From Litoreibacter ascidiaceicola (GTDB lineage: Bacteria; Pseudomonadota; Alphaproteobacteria; Rhodobacterales; Rhodobacteraceae): DNA of 64,000 nt. Location of the stretch: contig NZ_FQUV01000001.1 of assembly GCF_900129235.1 (NCBI RefSeq), forward strand, positions 434,001-498,000, given 5' to 3'. Made by a program: the position numbers and the translations under genes. Position 1 is the stretch's first letter; every line of letters starts with the position of its first letter. Shown here one piece after another: positions 44,161-53,350 of the stretch. The notes below the pieces were generated by a model. It did not search any database. It saw only the letters and a program-made list of their open reading frames with translations, and had not been told where the DNA came from.

Positions 44161-44480
44161 GCGTCGGCGAAGCAGATATCGCCTTCGCCCGAGAGCTTTT
44201 CGCCGCCATCCCCGCCATATCGACCCGCAAAATGATGGGTGGGCTTTGCCTCTATTCTGACGGGCAAATTTTTGCCCTTCTACATTCCGACGGTCAGATT
44301 TTCCTCAAGGCACAGGGCGACTTTATTCCCGAAATTGAGGCGCTTGGCGGAACACGCTGGACCTATACGCGCAAGGACGGCAAAGTGACGGGCATGCCCT
44401 ACTGGTCGCTTCCCGACCAGTTTCTCGACGACCCGTCCGAGGCCAGCGCCCTTGCTGCCCGCGCTTTGGAACATCTCTGA
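44157..44480 (+). CDS. TfoX N-terminal domain protein
   Basis: 107 residues. TfoX/Sxy N-terminal domain: ELFAAIPAISTRKMMGGLCL, YSDGQIFALLHSDGQIFLK, MPYWSLPDQFLDDP. Only this domain is present, without the C-terminal TfoX domain of the competence regulator. In alphaproteobacteria such single-domain proteins have no proven role in competence. The start overlaps the sufA stop by four bases. Confidence 0.83.
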   Translation: MSVGEADIAFARELFAAIPAISTRKMMGGLCLYSDGQIFALLHSDGQIFLKAQGDFIPEIEALGGTRWTYTRKDGKVTGMPYWSLPDQFLDDPSEASALAARALEHL

Positions 44481-44492
44481 AGGACACCGCTC

Positions 44493-45245
44493 ATGCGCCG
44501 CAAACTCGCTGCCGGAAACTGGAAAATGAACGGGCTGTCGGCCCAATTGGCCGAGGTCGAAGCGCTGTGCGCAGCCCACCCTGATCCAAAGGTTGATCTG
44601 TTGATTGCCCCACCAGCGACGTTGATCTCGTCCATGGTCGTCACCGCTTCGGATCACCCTCTTGCTGTGGCGGGTCAAGACTGCCACGCGCAAGAAAGCG
44701 GCGCGCATACTGGAGACATTTCCGCCGCGATGCTGAAAGACGCGGGCGCATCCCACGTGATCCTTGGCCATTCCGAACGCCGCGAAGACCACGATGAAAG
44801 CGACGATGATGTGCGCGGCAAGGCCCGCGCCGCACTGGCCGCCGGGCTGAAGGTCGTGATTTGCATCGGCGAAAGCTTGGAAGAACGCGAAGCCGCGAAC
44901 ACGCTCGACATCATCGCGGGCCAGCTGGCGGGCTCGCTGCCCGACGTGCTCACCGGCGAAAACACGGTCATTGCCTATGAGCCGATCTGGGCGATTGGCA
45001 CCGGCAAAGTTCCGACACTGGGCCAGATTGGCGACGTGCATGACTTTATCCGCACCAAGCTCGAAGGCCGCTTTGGCGAGGGCGTGGGCCGGTCCATCCG
45101 GCTGCTTTACGGCGGTTCGGTCAAGCCAAGCAATGCCTCCGATATCTTTGCGGTGTCCAATGTGGACGGCGCATTGGTCGGCGGGGCTTCCCTGAAGGCT
45201 AGCGACTTTTCCGGCATTATCAAAGCCTTGGAAGACGCCATCTAA
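44493..45245 (+). CDS. tpiA: Triose-phosphate isomerase
   Basis: 250 residues. Interconverts dihydroxyacetone phosphate and glyceraldehyde 3-phosphate. Motifs: KLAAGNWKMNG with the catalytic Lys, VILGHSERR with the catalytic His, VIAYEPIWAIGTGK with the catalytic Glu and flexible loop 6, RLLYGGSVKPSN for phosphate binding. Complete. The P450 gene begins directly after its stop codon. Confidence 0.97.
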   Translation: MRRKLAAGNWKMNGLSAQLAEVEALCAAHPDPKVDLLIAPPATLISSMVVTASDHPLAVAGQDCHAQESGAHTGDISAAMLKDAGASHVILGHSERREDHDESDDDVRGKARAALAAGLKVVICIGESLEEREAANTLDIIAGQLAGSLPDVLTGENTVIAYEPIWAIGTGKVPTLGQIGDVHDFIRTKLEGRFGEGVGRSIRLLYGGSVKPSNASDIFAVSNVDGALVGGASLKASDFSGIIKALEDAI

Positions 45246-46406
45246 ATGGATCGCGTGACGCAGTCGCCCACCGATCCGGCGCTGAACCAGAACCCCTACC
45301 CGTTCTATGACCGTATCCGCCCGCTCGGATTGCTTGTCTGGTGGGAAGATTACAACATGCCCGTCGCCGCGTCACAGCCCGCGGTTTCGGCGCTGTTGCG
45401 CGACCGCCGCTTCGGGCGGGAAAACCCGACGCCTCCGGTCGTTCCCGACCACCAGAAACCGTTCTACGCGATCGAGGCGCATTCCATGCTGGAGCTGGAG
45501 CCGCCCCGCCACACCCGTCTGCGCGGCTTGGTCTTGCGGGCGTTCACCTCGCGGCGGATCAAGGAACTTGCCCCTGAAATCGAGACCCTCAGCCACCAGC
45601 TGATCGACGCGTTCCCCGATGGGCCCTTCGACCTGCTGACCGGATTTGCCCAACAACTTCCGGTGATCATCATCGCCCGCCTGCTCGGCGTCCCCGAAGA
45701 CAAAGCCCCCGATCTGCTGCGCTGGTCCAACGCGATGGTGCGCATGTATATGGCCGCCCGTACCCGCGCCGACGAAGAGGCCGCCGCGAAAGCCGCGCAG
45801 GATTTTTCGGCCTATCTTGCGGAATATGTCAAAGCCCGCCGCGCAGCCCCTGCCGATGACCTGATCACCCAGCTGATCGCCGCGGAAGAGGACGGCGAGC
45901 GTCTGACAACCGACGAGTTGATCACAACCTGCATCCTACTGCTCAACGCGGGTCACGAGGCGACGGTCCACACCCTTGGCAACGGCGTCAAAACCGCGCT
46001 GCAAACAGGCCTGCGCCCCGACGATCCCGACCTGTTCGCCGAAGAAGTCCTACGTTTTGATCCGCCGCTGCACATGTTCACCAGATACGCGACGGATGAC
46101 ATGGACGCCTTCGGTCACCACTTCAAAAAGGGCGAACAAGTCGGGCTATTGCTGGGGGCTGCCAATCGCGATCCTGAAGTTTACGCGGACCCGAACCGCT
46201 TCGATCCCGCCCGCGCACTGGTGCCGCATTCCAGCTTCGGCTCTGGCTTGCATTTCTGTGTCGGTGCCCCACTGGCACGGCTGGAGTTGTCAATCGCGCT
46301 CAAAACTCTGTTTGACCGCTGCCCCGATCTGGCACTGGCGGAAGAGCCTGAATACGCCACGAGCTACCATTTCCACGGGCTGACCCGCCTGATGGTCACG
46401 CGCTAA
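45246..46406 (+). CDS. Cytochrome P450
   Basis: 386 residues, class I bacterial type. Heme-binding loop FGSGLHFCVGAPLARLEL with Cys338 as the iron ligand; I-helix LLNAGHEATVHTLGNG, where the usual acid/Thr pair reads Glu-Ala-Thr; EEVLRFDPPLHMFTR for the ExxR motif. No ferredoxin or ferredoxin reductase gene is adjacent, so redox partners come from elsewhere. Start immediately after the tpiA stop, hence probably co-transcribed. Substrate unknown. Confidence 0.95.
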   Translation: MDRVTQSPTDPALNQNPYPFYDRIRPLGLLVWWEDYNMPVAASQPAVSALLRDRRFGRENPTPPVVPDHQKPFYAIEAHSMLELEPPRHTRLRGLVLRAFTSRRIKELAPEIETLSHQLIDAFPDGPFDLLTGFAQQLPVIIIARLLGVPEDKAPDLLRWSNAMVRMYMAARTRADEEAAAKAAQDFSAYLAEYVKARRAAPADDLITQLIAAEEDGERLTTDELITTCILLLNAGHEATVHTLGNGVKTALQTGLRPDDPDLFAEEVLRFDPPLHMFTRYATDDMDAFGHHFKKGEQVGLLLGAANRDPEVYADPNRFDPARALVPHSSFGSGLHFCVGAPLARLELSIALKTLFDRCPDLALAEEPEYATSYHFHGLTRLMVTR

Positions 46407-46459
46407 ACGCTCCTAAAAGCGCCAATCAAAATGTCGCGCCGCGCAGCGGCTCATTTCGG

Positions 46460-47530
46460 TCAGGCCGGAAAAACAAAGCAGCGCTCTCGGCGCATGGTAA
46501 GCCACAAGGTCGTGCCCTCTTTCGGCAAGAACACCGCAGGCACCGTGGCCTTCAGATGCGATCCGTCCGAATCCATCCGAAACTCCACCAAGCTCTCGCG
46601 GCCCATGAAACGTGCGCGTTCCACGATGGCGCGCGCGGGGGTGCCGTCCTCCGGTGTCGGGTTAGGTCCCTGCCCGTGCCGGTCAAAGTCGATTTTCAGA
46701 TGCTGCGGACGGATCACGATTTCAACCGCTCCGCCATCCGGATGCCCCGGAGTCAGGAATTGCCCGAACGGCGTATCCGTCAGCGCGCCATTGGACTGAC
46801 TACGTATCACATTGATATCGCTAAAGAACGCTGCGGCTTCCTTGTCCACTGGTGCGTTGTAGATGTTGTATGGATTGCCTTGTTGCACGATCCGCCCGCC
46901 TCGCATCAGCGCGATTTCGTCGGCCATGCGCATCGCCTCATGCGGCTCGTGGGTGACCAGCAAAACGGCGGTGCCTTCTTCCTTCAGCACCGACAAGGTT
47001 TGGTCACGAATACCGTCACGCAAGCGATCATCAAGGCCCGAGAACGGCTCGTCCATCAGCATGATTTTCGGCCGTGGAGCCAGTGCCCGCGCCAAGGCCA
47101 CGCGCTGCTGCTCACCGCCGGATAATTCATGCGGGTATTTCGCCTCGAAACCGTCCAACCCAACGCGGTTTAGCAGCTCCATCACGCGGGTATGCGCCTC
47201 GGATTTGCTGCCCGTCAGCCCAAAGGCCACGTTTTGCGCGACGCTCAGATGCGGAAACAGCGCGAAATCCTGAAACATCAACCCGATGGAGCGACCCTCC
47301 GGCGGCACACGAATCCCGTCGCCGCAGATCAGTTTTCCGTCGACCCACAACTCGCCGCTGGTCTGGCGCTCGACCCCTGCGATGATCCGCAAGGTCGTGG
47401 ATTTGCCGCAGCCCGATGGCCCCAAAAGGCAGGTCACCTGCCCCGGTGCCACACTTAGTGACAGGTCGGACACGACCCGCTTGCCTGCAAATTCCTTGCA
47501 GATATTTTTCAACTCAAGCCTTGGGGTCAC
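46460..47530 (-). CDS. ABC transporter ATP-binding protein (ferric iron/polyamine-type)
   Basis: 356 residues. Walker A LLGPSGCGKSTTLR, Q-loop LMFQDFALFPHLSV, signature LSGGEQQRVALARAL, Walker B IMLMDEPFSGLD, switch His LVTHEPHEAM, then a TOBE-type C-terminal domain with VIRPQHLKIDFD. Closest in style to FbpC/PotA importers. No permease or binding protein is adjacent; the upstream gene is an SSS symporter 68 bases away. An orphan ATPase serving another locus is likely. Confidence 0.9.
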   Translation of the reverse strand: MTPRLELKNICKEFAGKRVVSDLSLSVAPGQVTCLLGPSGCGKSTTLRIIAGVERQTSGELWVDGKLICGDGIRVPPEGRSIGLMFQDFALFPHLSVAQNVAFGLTGSKSEAHTRVMELLNRVGLDGFEAKYPHELSGGEQQRVALARALAPRPKIMLMDEPFSGLDDRLRDGIRDQTLSVLKEEGTAVLLVTHEPHEAMRMADEIALMRGGRIVQQGNPYNIYNAPVDKEAAAFFSDINVIRSQSNGALTDTPFGQFLTPGHPDGGAVEIVIRPQHLKIDFDRHGQGPNPTPEDGTPARAIVERARFMGRESLVEFRMDSDGSHLKATVPAVFLPKEGTTLWLTMRRERCFVFPA

Positions 47531-47598
47531 GTCACTTGCCGCCTCTTACCCGATCAAAACAATCGGAAAACTCGGGGGATTTGGTAACAGCCCCGCCC

Positions 47599-48969
47599 CT
47601 AGTCGGCAACCCTGCGCGCGCCGATCAGCACTGCGGCAAAGCCGACCACCAGCACGACAACGCAAATCGCCAACAACTGCTCGTATTTGGGCGCGTCCGG
47701 CAGGATCATCGCCATGAACTCTGCCCCGCGCAGGAAATAGGCCGCCGCACCAGCAATGGCTGCGGTAAAGGACACAAGGTAGGACCATAACGGCACCGAC
47801 CAGCCGAACACGAAGACCGCGACCAAAACCGGTGTCAGGAACATCGACGCGGTGCCAGACACCGCCACCGCGTCAAACAGCGTGGCGTTGCCCCACAGGG
47901 TCAGCGCGCCGCCCAAGATCATGAACACCACCATAACGGCCCGCCCGCCAGCCAACGAGCGCGGCGCGAGGCGCAGCTCCTCCACGCACAACCGCGCGGC
48001 AGAGGACAGCGCGGAATCCAGTGTCGACAAGGCCGACACCAGCAAGGACACCAGAAGCGCCACGAACACCCAAGACGGGAACATGCCCGCCCAAGTGGCC
48101 AGCAATTGCCCCTCATAAGCCGCGCCCAGAATGGCCGCATGAATGCCGAACATGCCAAATGCTAAGATGCACAGCGCCGACAGCCAGAACGCGTGCAGGA
48201 AGGAATTGCGCGTGGTCTTGCGGTCCGCGATGAAGCCGCGATCCATCATCACAGGGTCATGCGCAGGATACGAAAACACCTGCAACAGCGCCACGATCAA
48301 CAGCACCCAGCCTTGGCGCGCACCGGATGCACCCTCCGAGGTGACAATCGCGGCCATTGAGAACTCCGGCGACGCGATCAGATACACGAACGCCACGCCG
48401 AACACCGCCAGAAACAGCACCATCTGCACCACATCGGTGCGCAAAGCAGCGCTAAGCCCGCCCCATGCGGAATAGGCCAAACCCAGCAAAGCGACCACCA
48501 CGATGGCATAGGTCCCCGCCTGCGCGGCTTCCGGCAGAACCGCGTCGAATATCAAGCCAACCACCAACAGGTTCGCGAACACCTCAGACAGCAGCCGCAA
48601 CGCGATGACGGCGTTGTAGGTGCCCGTGCCGACACCCCCGAACAGTGCCCCAAGCCAGTCCTGCACCGAGGTCGCATCGCGGGTGCGTAACTGGCCAATG
48701 ATGTAGCCCCCCGTCAGGAAGGACAGGTAGTAGGCGGCGTAAGCCAGCGTCCCCGCCGCACCGTAGTAGTAACCGAGGATCGCCGAATTCATCAGCGAGC
48801 GGGCGAAAATCCATGTGGTGACTTGGCTCAGCACCAGCGTCCAAAGCCCCGGCGCACGTCCCGCAACCTGCCCCGCAAAGAACCCTTCGACCGTGGCGCG
48901 GCGCGGGGCCATCAGGAACGAGACCACAATAACCGCCCCGAATGCGGCAATGACATAAAGGCTGAGCAT
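47599..48969 (-). CDS. Sodium:solute symporter family (SSS) transporter
   Basis: 456 residues from ATG 48969, with about 13 membrane segments. The N-terminal part reads LSLYVIAAFGAVIVVSFLMA and FFAGQVAGRAPGLWTLVLSQ, followed by TWIFARSLMNSAILGYYYGA, in the arrangement of SSSF proteins with their unwound first and fifth core helices. Further signs are YSAWGGLSAALRTDVVQMVLF and LLVSALSTLDSALSSAARL. It imports a small solute with sodium; the substrate cannot be named. Confidence 0.85.
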   Translation of the reverse strand: MLSLYVIAAFGAVIVVSFLMAPRRATVEGFFAGQVAGRAPGLWTLVLSQVTTWIFARSLMNSAILGYYYGAAGTLAYAAYYLSFLTGGYIIGQLRTRDATSVQDWLGALFGGVGTGTYNAVIALRLLSEVFANLLVVGLIFDAVLPEAAQAGTYAIVVVALLGLAYSAWGGLSAALRTDVVQMVLFLAVFGVAFVYLIASPEFSMAAIVTSEGASGARQGWVLLIVALLQVFSYPAHDPVMMDRGFIADRKTTRNSFLHAFWLSALCILAFGMFGIHAAILGAAYEGQLLATWAGMFPSWVFVALLVSLLVSALSTLDSALSSAARLCVEELRLAPRSLAGGRAVMVVFMILGGALTLWGNATLFDAVAVSGTASMFLTPVLVAVFVFGWSVPLWSYLVSFTAAIAGAAAYFLRGAEFMAMILPDAPKYEQLLAICVVVLVVGFAAVLIGARRVAD

Positions 48970-49013
48970 GAAACGGTCCCGTGTAGGCAATCTTGCAGTT
49001 AAGCGCGCATAAC

Positions 49014-49040
49014 AAAGCCCCGCCCGACGGGCGAGGCTTT
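49014..49040 (-). terminator. Terminator between the SDR and symporter genes
   Basis: AAAGCC-C-CGCCC pairs with GGGCG-A-GGCTTT (49014-49040) with one mismatch and a three-base loop. It lies after the SDR stop on the minus strand, followed by a weak U-tract (TTTGTT). Confidence 0.7.
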
Positions 49041-49068
49041 AGAGCCGTTCCAACAAAAACGTGATGGA

Positions 49069-49848
49069 TCAGAGGGTTGAGTTTACCCCGCCCCCATCCA
49101 GCAGGATGTTCTGCCCAACGATAAATCCGGCATGTTTGGAGCACAGGAACGCACAAGTCGCGCCGAACTCCTCGCGGGTGCCATAGCGGCGGGCGGGTAT
49201 CGTAGCCTCACGCGCTGCGCGCGCGTCGTCTATGGTGATCCCTTGCTGCTTGCTAACGCCAGTATCCAACGAAACGGCACGGTCCGTTGCGTGAATCCCC
49301 GGCAACAGATTGTTCATGGTCACGCCCGAAGGGGCCACCTGCCGCGAGGTTCCAGCAACATAGCCCGTCAGCCCTGCGCGCGCTGAATTCGACAGTCCCA
49401 GCACCGCAATCGGTGCTTTCACGGATTGTGAGGTGATGTTGACCACGCGGCCCCAGCCACGCTCCATCATCGTCGGCACCAGCGCTTTTATCAGTGCAAT
49501 CGGCGTCAGCATATTGGCATCCAGCGCGGCGATGAAATCATCACGCTCCCAGTCGGTCCACATGCCCGGAGGCGGTCCACCTGCGTTGTTCACCAAGATG
49601 TCCACCTGCCCCGCAGCCTTCAAAACCTTGGCGCGGCCCTCTTCTGTGGTGATGTCAGCGGCCACGGCCACAACATCGACGCCAAACCGGTCGCGTATGG
49701 TTTGTGCGGCCTCTCGCAGCGGCCCGTCGGTGCGCGCGTTCATCACCAGATCAACACCTGCTTCCGCCAACGCCTCGGCGCAGCCAAGGCCCAACCCCTT
49801 GCTTGACGCGCACACCAAGGCGCGTTTCCCTTTGATACCTAGATCCAT
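49069..49848 (-). CDS. Atypical SDR-family protein lacking the YxxxK pair
   Basis: 259 residues from ATG 49848 (MDLGIKGKRALVCASSKGLG). The nucleotide-binding CASSKGLGLGCAEALA and ILVNNAGGPPPGMWTD are SDR-like. After NITSQSVKAPIAVLG, the place of the catalytic Tyr-x-x-x-Lys reads LSNSARAGLT: no Tyr and Arg instead of Lys. This variant occurs in a subgroup named 3-oxoacyl-ACP reductase-like. It may use another residue or not reduce at all. It ends with VGQNILLDGGGVNST, normal for the fold. Confidence 0.85.
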   Translation of the reverse strand: MDLGIKGKRALVCASSKGLGLGCAEALAEAGVDLVMNARTDGPLREAAQTIRDRFGVDVVAVAADITTEEGRAKVLKAAGQVDILVNNAGGPPPGMWTDWERDDFIAALDANMLTPIALIKALVPTMMERGWGRVVNITSQSVKAPIAVLGLSNSARAGLTGYVAGTSRQVAPSGVTMNNLLPGIHATDRAVSLDTGVSKQQGITIDDARAAREATIPARRYGTREEFGATCAFLCSKHAGFIVGQNILLDGGGVNSTL

Positions 49849-50207
49849 CTCAACCCCGTTTAATTCATTGTAAAATCTTCGCTCTGGCCAAGGCGTAGCA
49901 ACTATCCGCCGCGGGGAGAAGAGGCCCGGCCCTAACTTATCGATTCGCAGCGTGGCATCGGGGGCGCAGTCATCCCTAAAGTGCGAGGTGATCAAAGCGC
50001 CCATTCTGCGGGGATTGTTTCGCTGATCATTCAGTTTTGCGACACATTTAACCAAATTCCCCTGCAATCGTTGCAATTTCCCGCGCATACTTTAAGCCTG
50101 AATTCACTATGGCGGTGGGGTTCGTCAGTGGATGTCGGCGTGGGGGCGCTTGGTATCGTGATCTGACAAAGCTGTTCACCACTGTATGTTTATGAGTGAG
50201 CTGCCAC
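49849..50207 (+). other. Gene-free stretch of about 360 bases with a short palindrome
   Basis: Divergent regulatory region between the atypical SDR and the second Hint gene. A palindrome, TGCAA-TCG-TTGCA, lies at 50063-50075 and resembles LacI-family operators in form. Open frames here are not protein-like. No clear promoter hexamers were assigned. Confidence 0.5.
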
Positions 50208-51224
50208 ATGCAACACCATCTGCCGACCGATTTCGTCGCCAATCATGCGTTTCTGGTTTATCCAGCCGCGGAATTCCGTGTGACCAACGGCGTGAACCAT
50301 GGTGATCCGGTTGCTGGTATCAGCGACATTTGCCTTGGTGACGGGTACTGTCTGAAGCGCAGCGCACAGATTTATTCGATGGACCTTTCAGAATGCGCCG
50401 GCACCGGCCTGCGCCCTGTATTTTCTGTTTCCGACGGCAGCCAGATCGAGGTCCCCGGCACGCGGACCCGCATCGCAGCCCGCCTGACCTTCATGACTCA
50501 GATCGGGGCCTCCGTGGACGCCTTGGTCATCTCTTGCGACGCGCCTCTGGCCCGCAACTACTTCTATCCGCTTGGTCCGATCGAGCCCGGGGTCGAATAC
50601 ACCCTGATCGCCGTCGAGGACGCGCCACGCGAAATCCCGCTCGCCGATCTGACTGGCATGAGCTTTGGTCGCGGCACCCGCATCACCATGTCTGACGGCT
50701 CCCAACGCCCTGTCGAGCAACTCAAAGCCGGTGATCGCGTTCTGACCCGCGACAATGGCATGCAGGAAGTCCGCTGGGTCGGCTCTCGCACGGTACAAGG
50801 TGCGGGCGAGTTTGCCCCTGTCGTGATCTCGCATGGCGCAATGGGCAATGCCGAGGACATCACAGTTAGCCAGCAACACCGCATGCTGGTTTCCGACTGG
50901 CGGGCCGAGGTTATGGTCGGCTCCCGCGATGTGCTGATATCCGCGATTGATCTGGTCAACGACGACACGATCTTCATCCGCAAAGGCGGTTTCGTCGAAT
51001 ACACGCAGCTGGTCTTCGACCAACACCAGATTCTCTACGCCGAGGGCGTGCCGACCGAAAGCCTGCACATGTCACGCCAGATCCTCAAAGGTCTGCCCGA
51101 CGACATTGCAACCGAAGTGCTGCAACTCTTTCCGGACCTGCCCTCGTCCGAGCCGAAGTTTAGCCGCGTCCCGCTGGAAAGCAAAGACGCGGCAAACCTG
51201 CTAAGGCAAACGGGGCGGCTCTAA
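50208..51224 (+). CDS. Hint-domain protein with Ser in place of the catalytic Cys
   Basis: 338 residues from ATG 50208. N-terminal 150 residues are unlike the first Hint protein and beta-rich. The Hint part aligns with that of the protein at 13972-15027: GMSFGRGTRITMSDGSQRPV matches VVCFAAGTLIETENGPVEV with Ser152 where Cys168 stands, then KAGDRVLTRDNGMQEVRW and VSQQHRMLVSDW. The shared downstream region ends in LVNDDTIFIRKGG and LLRLFPDL-like ELLQLFPDLP. Serine can act as the first nucleophile in some inteins, so activity is not excluded. No signal peptide. Confidence 0.75.
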   Translation: MQHHLPTDFVANHAFLVYPAAEFRVTNGVNHGDPVAGISDICLGDGYCLKRSAQIYSMDLSECAGTGLRPVFSVSDGSQIEVPGTRTRIAARLTFMTQIGASVDALVISCDAPLARNYFYPLGPIEPGVEYTLIAVEDAPREIPLADLTGMSFGRGTRITMSDGSQRPVEQLKAGDRVLTRDNGMQEVRWVGSRTVQGAGEFAPVVISHGAMGNAEDITVSQQHRMLVSDWRAEVMVGSRDVLISAIDLVNDDTIFIRKGGFVEYTQLVFDQHQILYAEGVPTESLHMSRQILKGLPDDIATEVLQLFPDLPSSEPKFSRVPLESKDAANLLRQTGRL

Positions 51225-51225
51225 C

Positions 51226-51594
51226 CTATTCGCCTGCGTAGAAGAACTCTTCGCGCACGATCTTTCCGTCCGCGACGTGATAGATAGCGACCTCTTTCAT
51301 CACCTCCACCTTGCCGGTTTCCTTGCTCTTGGCGTTCATCTCGAAGATCACCGCAAACCGGTCATCCCCATGCGGGAACGGGTCCGAAATTTCGCCACTC
51401 AAGATTTCATACATGCTGTCGAACCACGCATGTTTGCCCTTAATGCCTTCAACACCGGTAATTTCGCGCCCGTTGCCCATGTCCATGGCTTCCACCGACA
51501 CGACGTCCTTGGCGTAAAGCTTGTCCAGATTGGCCAGTTCGCGGTTTTCACGGCATCCGGCAACCAACTCGTTGGCAACATCCATCAATTTCAT
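51226..51594 (-). CDS. SnoaL-like (NTF2-fold) protein
   Basis: 122 residues from ATG 51594 (MKLMDVANELVAGCR), eight bases from GGGAG; an ATG six bases upstream (51600) is too close to the ribosome site. NTF2-like alpha+beta barrel pattern: LYAKDVVSVEAMDMG, GKHAWFDSMYEILSGE, VAIYHVADGKIVREEFFY. These folds serve as isomerases, cyclases or ligand binders. The function here is unknown. It ends one base after the convergent Hint gene. Confidence 0.75.
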   Translation of the reverse strand: MKLMDVANELVAGCRENRELANLDKLYAKDVVSVEAMDMGNGREITGVEGIKGKHAWFDSMYEILSGEISDPFPHGDDRFAVIFEMNAKSKETGKVEVMKEVAIYHVADGKIVREEFFYAGE

Positions 51595-51712
51595 ATTCAT
51601 TCTCCCACATATGTTCTATCTATGTTCTCACTATGGCCGAGTCCCTCGTCCCGATCAAGACAGGCGTTGTGACCGATTGCGGAACCCCGCCGACGCCTCT
51701 ATATCCCGTCCC

Positions 51713-53320
51713 ATGTTAGACCGCGCACATAACCAGCCAGAACTTCCGCCCGAGATTGCCCGGCGCCGGACTTTCGCCATCATCTCGCACCCCGATGCGG
51801 GCAAGACGACGCTGACCGAGAAGTTCCTTCTCTATGGGGGCGCGATCCAGATGGCTGGCCAAGTGCGCGCCAAGGGCGAGGCGCGCCGCACACGTTCCGA
51901 CTTCATGCAGATGGAAAAGGACCGCGGGATTTCCGTGTCCGCCTCCGCCATGTCGTTCGACTTTGACGGGCACCGGTTCAACCTCGTCGACACCCCCGGT
52001 CACTCCGATTTCTCGGAAGACACTTACCGCACGCTCACGGCAGTGGATGCTGCCGTAATGGTCATCGACGGGGCCAAGGGTGTCGAGAGCCAAACGCAAA
52101 AACTGTTTGAAGTCTGCCGCTTACGCGACCTTCCTATCTTGACTTTTTGCAACAAAATGGACCGCGAAAGCCGCGATACCTTCGAGATTATTGACGAAAT
52201 CCAAGAAAATCTGGCGATTGACGTCACACCGGCTTCATGGCCCATTGGCGTCGGTCGTGACTTCATGGGCTGCTATGATCTGATCAATGATCGCCTTGAA
52301 TTAATGGACCGCGCCGACCGTAACAAGGTCGCCGAGAGTATCGAGATCAACGGTCTGGACGATCCGAAACTGGCCGAACATGTGCCCGCCGCGCAGTTGA
52401 GCCAGTTCCTTGAAGAGATTGAAATGGCAAAAGAATTGATGCCCGAGTTCAATCACCAAGACTTCCTTGATGGCACCTTGACGCCGATCTGGTTCGGCTC
52501 CGCGATTAACTCGTTCGGGGTGCAGGAACTGATGCAAGGCATCGCGGATTACGGCCCACAGCCGCAGCCGCAAAAGGCCAGCCCGCGTGCGATTTCCCCA
52601 GAAGAGCCAAAGGTTTGCGGCTTTGTCTTCAAGGTACAGGCCAATATGGACCCCAAGCACCGCGACCGCGTGGCCTTCGTGCGCCTTGCGTCGGGGCACT
52701 TCTTGCGGGGCATGAAGCTGACCCATGTGCGCTCCAAAAAGCAGATGGCGATCACCAACCCCGTGCTGTTCCTCGCCTCCGACCGCGAGTTGGCCGAAGA
52801 GGCTTGGGCCGGTGACATCATGGGCATCCCCAACCACGGCCAACTGCGCATCGGCGACACGCTGACCGAGGGCGAGATGATCCGCGCCACCGGCATCCCC
52901 TCTTTTGCGCCAGAACTTCTGCAAACTTGCCGTGCGGGTGACCCGATGAAGGCCAAGCATCTTGAAAAGGCCCTGATGCAATTCGCCGAAGAAGGCGCGG
53001 CCAAGGTGTTCAAACCCGCCTTCGGCTCCGGCTTTATCGTCGGCGTCGTGGGCGCGCTGCAATTCGAGGTTCTCGCCTCACGGATTGAGCTGGAATACGG
53101 CCTGCCCGTGCGTTTCGAGGCATCGCAATTCACCTCCGCGCGGTGGGTCACCGGTGATAAGGCCGCCGTGGACAAGTTCATCGAAGCCAACAAGCAGCAT
53201 ATCAGCCACGACAATGACGGCGACGTGGTCTTTCTGACCCGCCTGCAATGGGACATCGACCGCGTGGCGCGGGACTATCCCGATGTGACGCTCAGCGCGA
53301 CCAAGGAGATGATGGTCTAG
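51713..53320 (+). CDS. prfC: Peptide chain release factor 3
   Basis: 535 residues from ATG 51713 (MLDRAHNQPELPPEIARRRT). GTPase that recycles release factors 1 and 2 after termination. G1 ISHPDAGKTTLTEKFL, G2 RGISVSASAMSF, G3 DTPGHSDFSEDTYRTL, G4 FCNKMDRE. The later domains II and III (KVCGFVFKVQANMDPKHRDR, GVVGALQFEVLASRIELEYG) match RF3. The open frame continues upstream without RF3-like sequence. Confidence 0.96.
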   Translation: MLDRAHNQPELPPEIARRRTFAIISHPDAGKTTLTEKFLLYGGAIQMAGQVRAKGEARRTRSDFMQMEKDRGISVSASAMSFDFDGHRFNLVDTPGHSDFSEDTYRTLTAVDAAVMVIDGAKGVESQTQKLFEVCRLRDLPILTFCNKMDRESRDTFEIIDEIQENLAIDVTPASWPIGVGRDFMGCYDLINDRLELMDRADRNKVAESIEINGLDDPKLAEHVPAAQLSQFLEEIEMAKELMPEFNHQDFLDGTLTPIWFGSAINSFGVQELMQGIADYGPQPQPQKASPRAISPEEPKVCGFVFKVQANMDPKHRDRVAFVRLASGHFLRGMKLTHVRSKKQMAITNPVLFLASDRELAEEAWAGDIMGIPNHGQLRIGDTLTEGEMIRATGIPSFAPELLQTCRAGDPMKAKHLEKALMQFAEEGAAKVFKPAFGSGFIVGVVGALQFEVLASRIELEYGLPVRFEASQFTSARWVTGDKAAVDKFIEANKQHISHDNDGDVVFLTRLQWDIDRVARDYPDVTLSATKEMMV

Positions 53321-53350
53321 CCCCTTGGCGCGCTAAGTCGAGCCAGCCGG

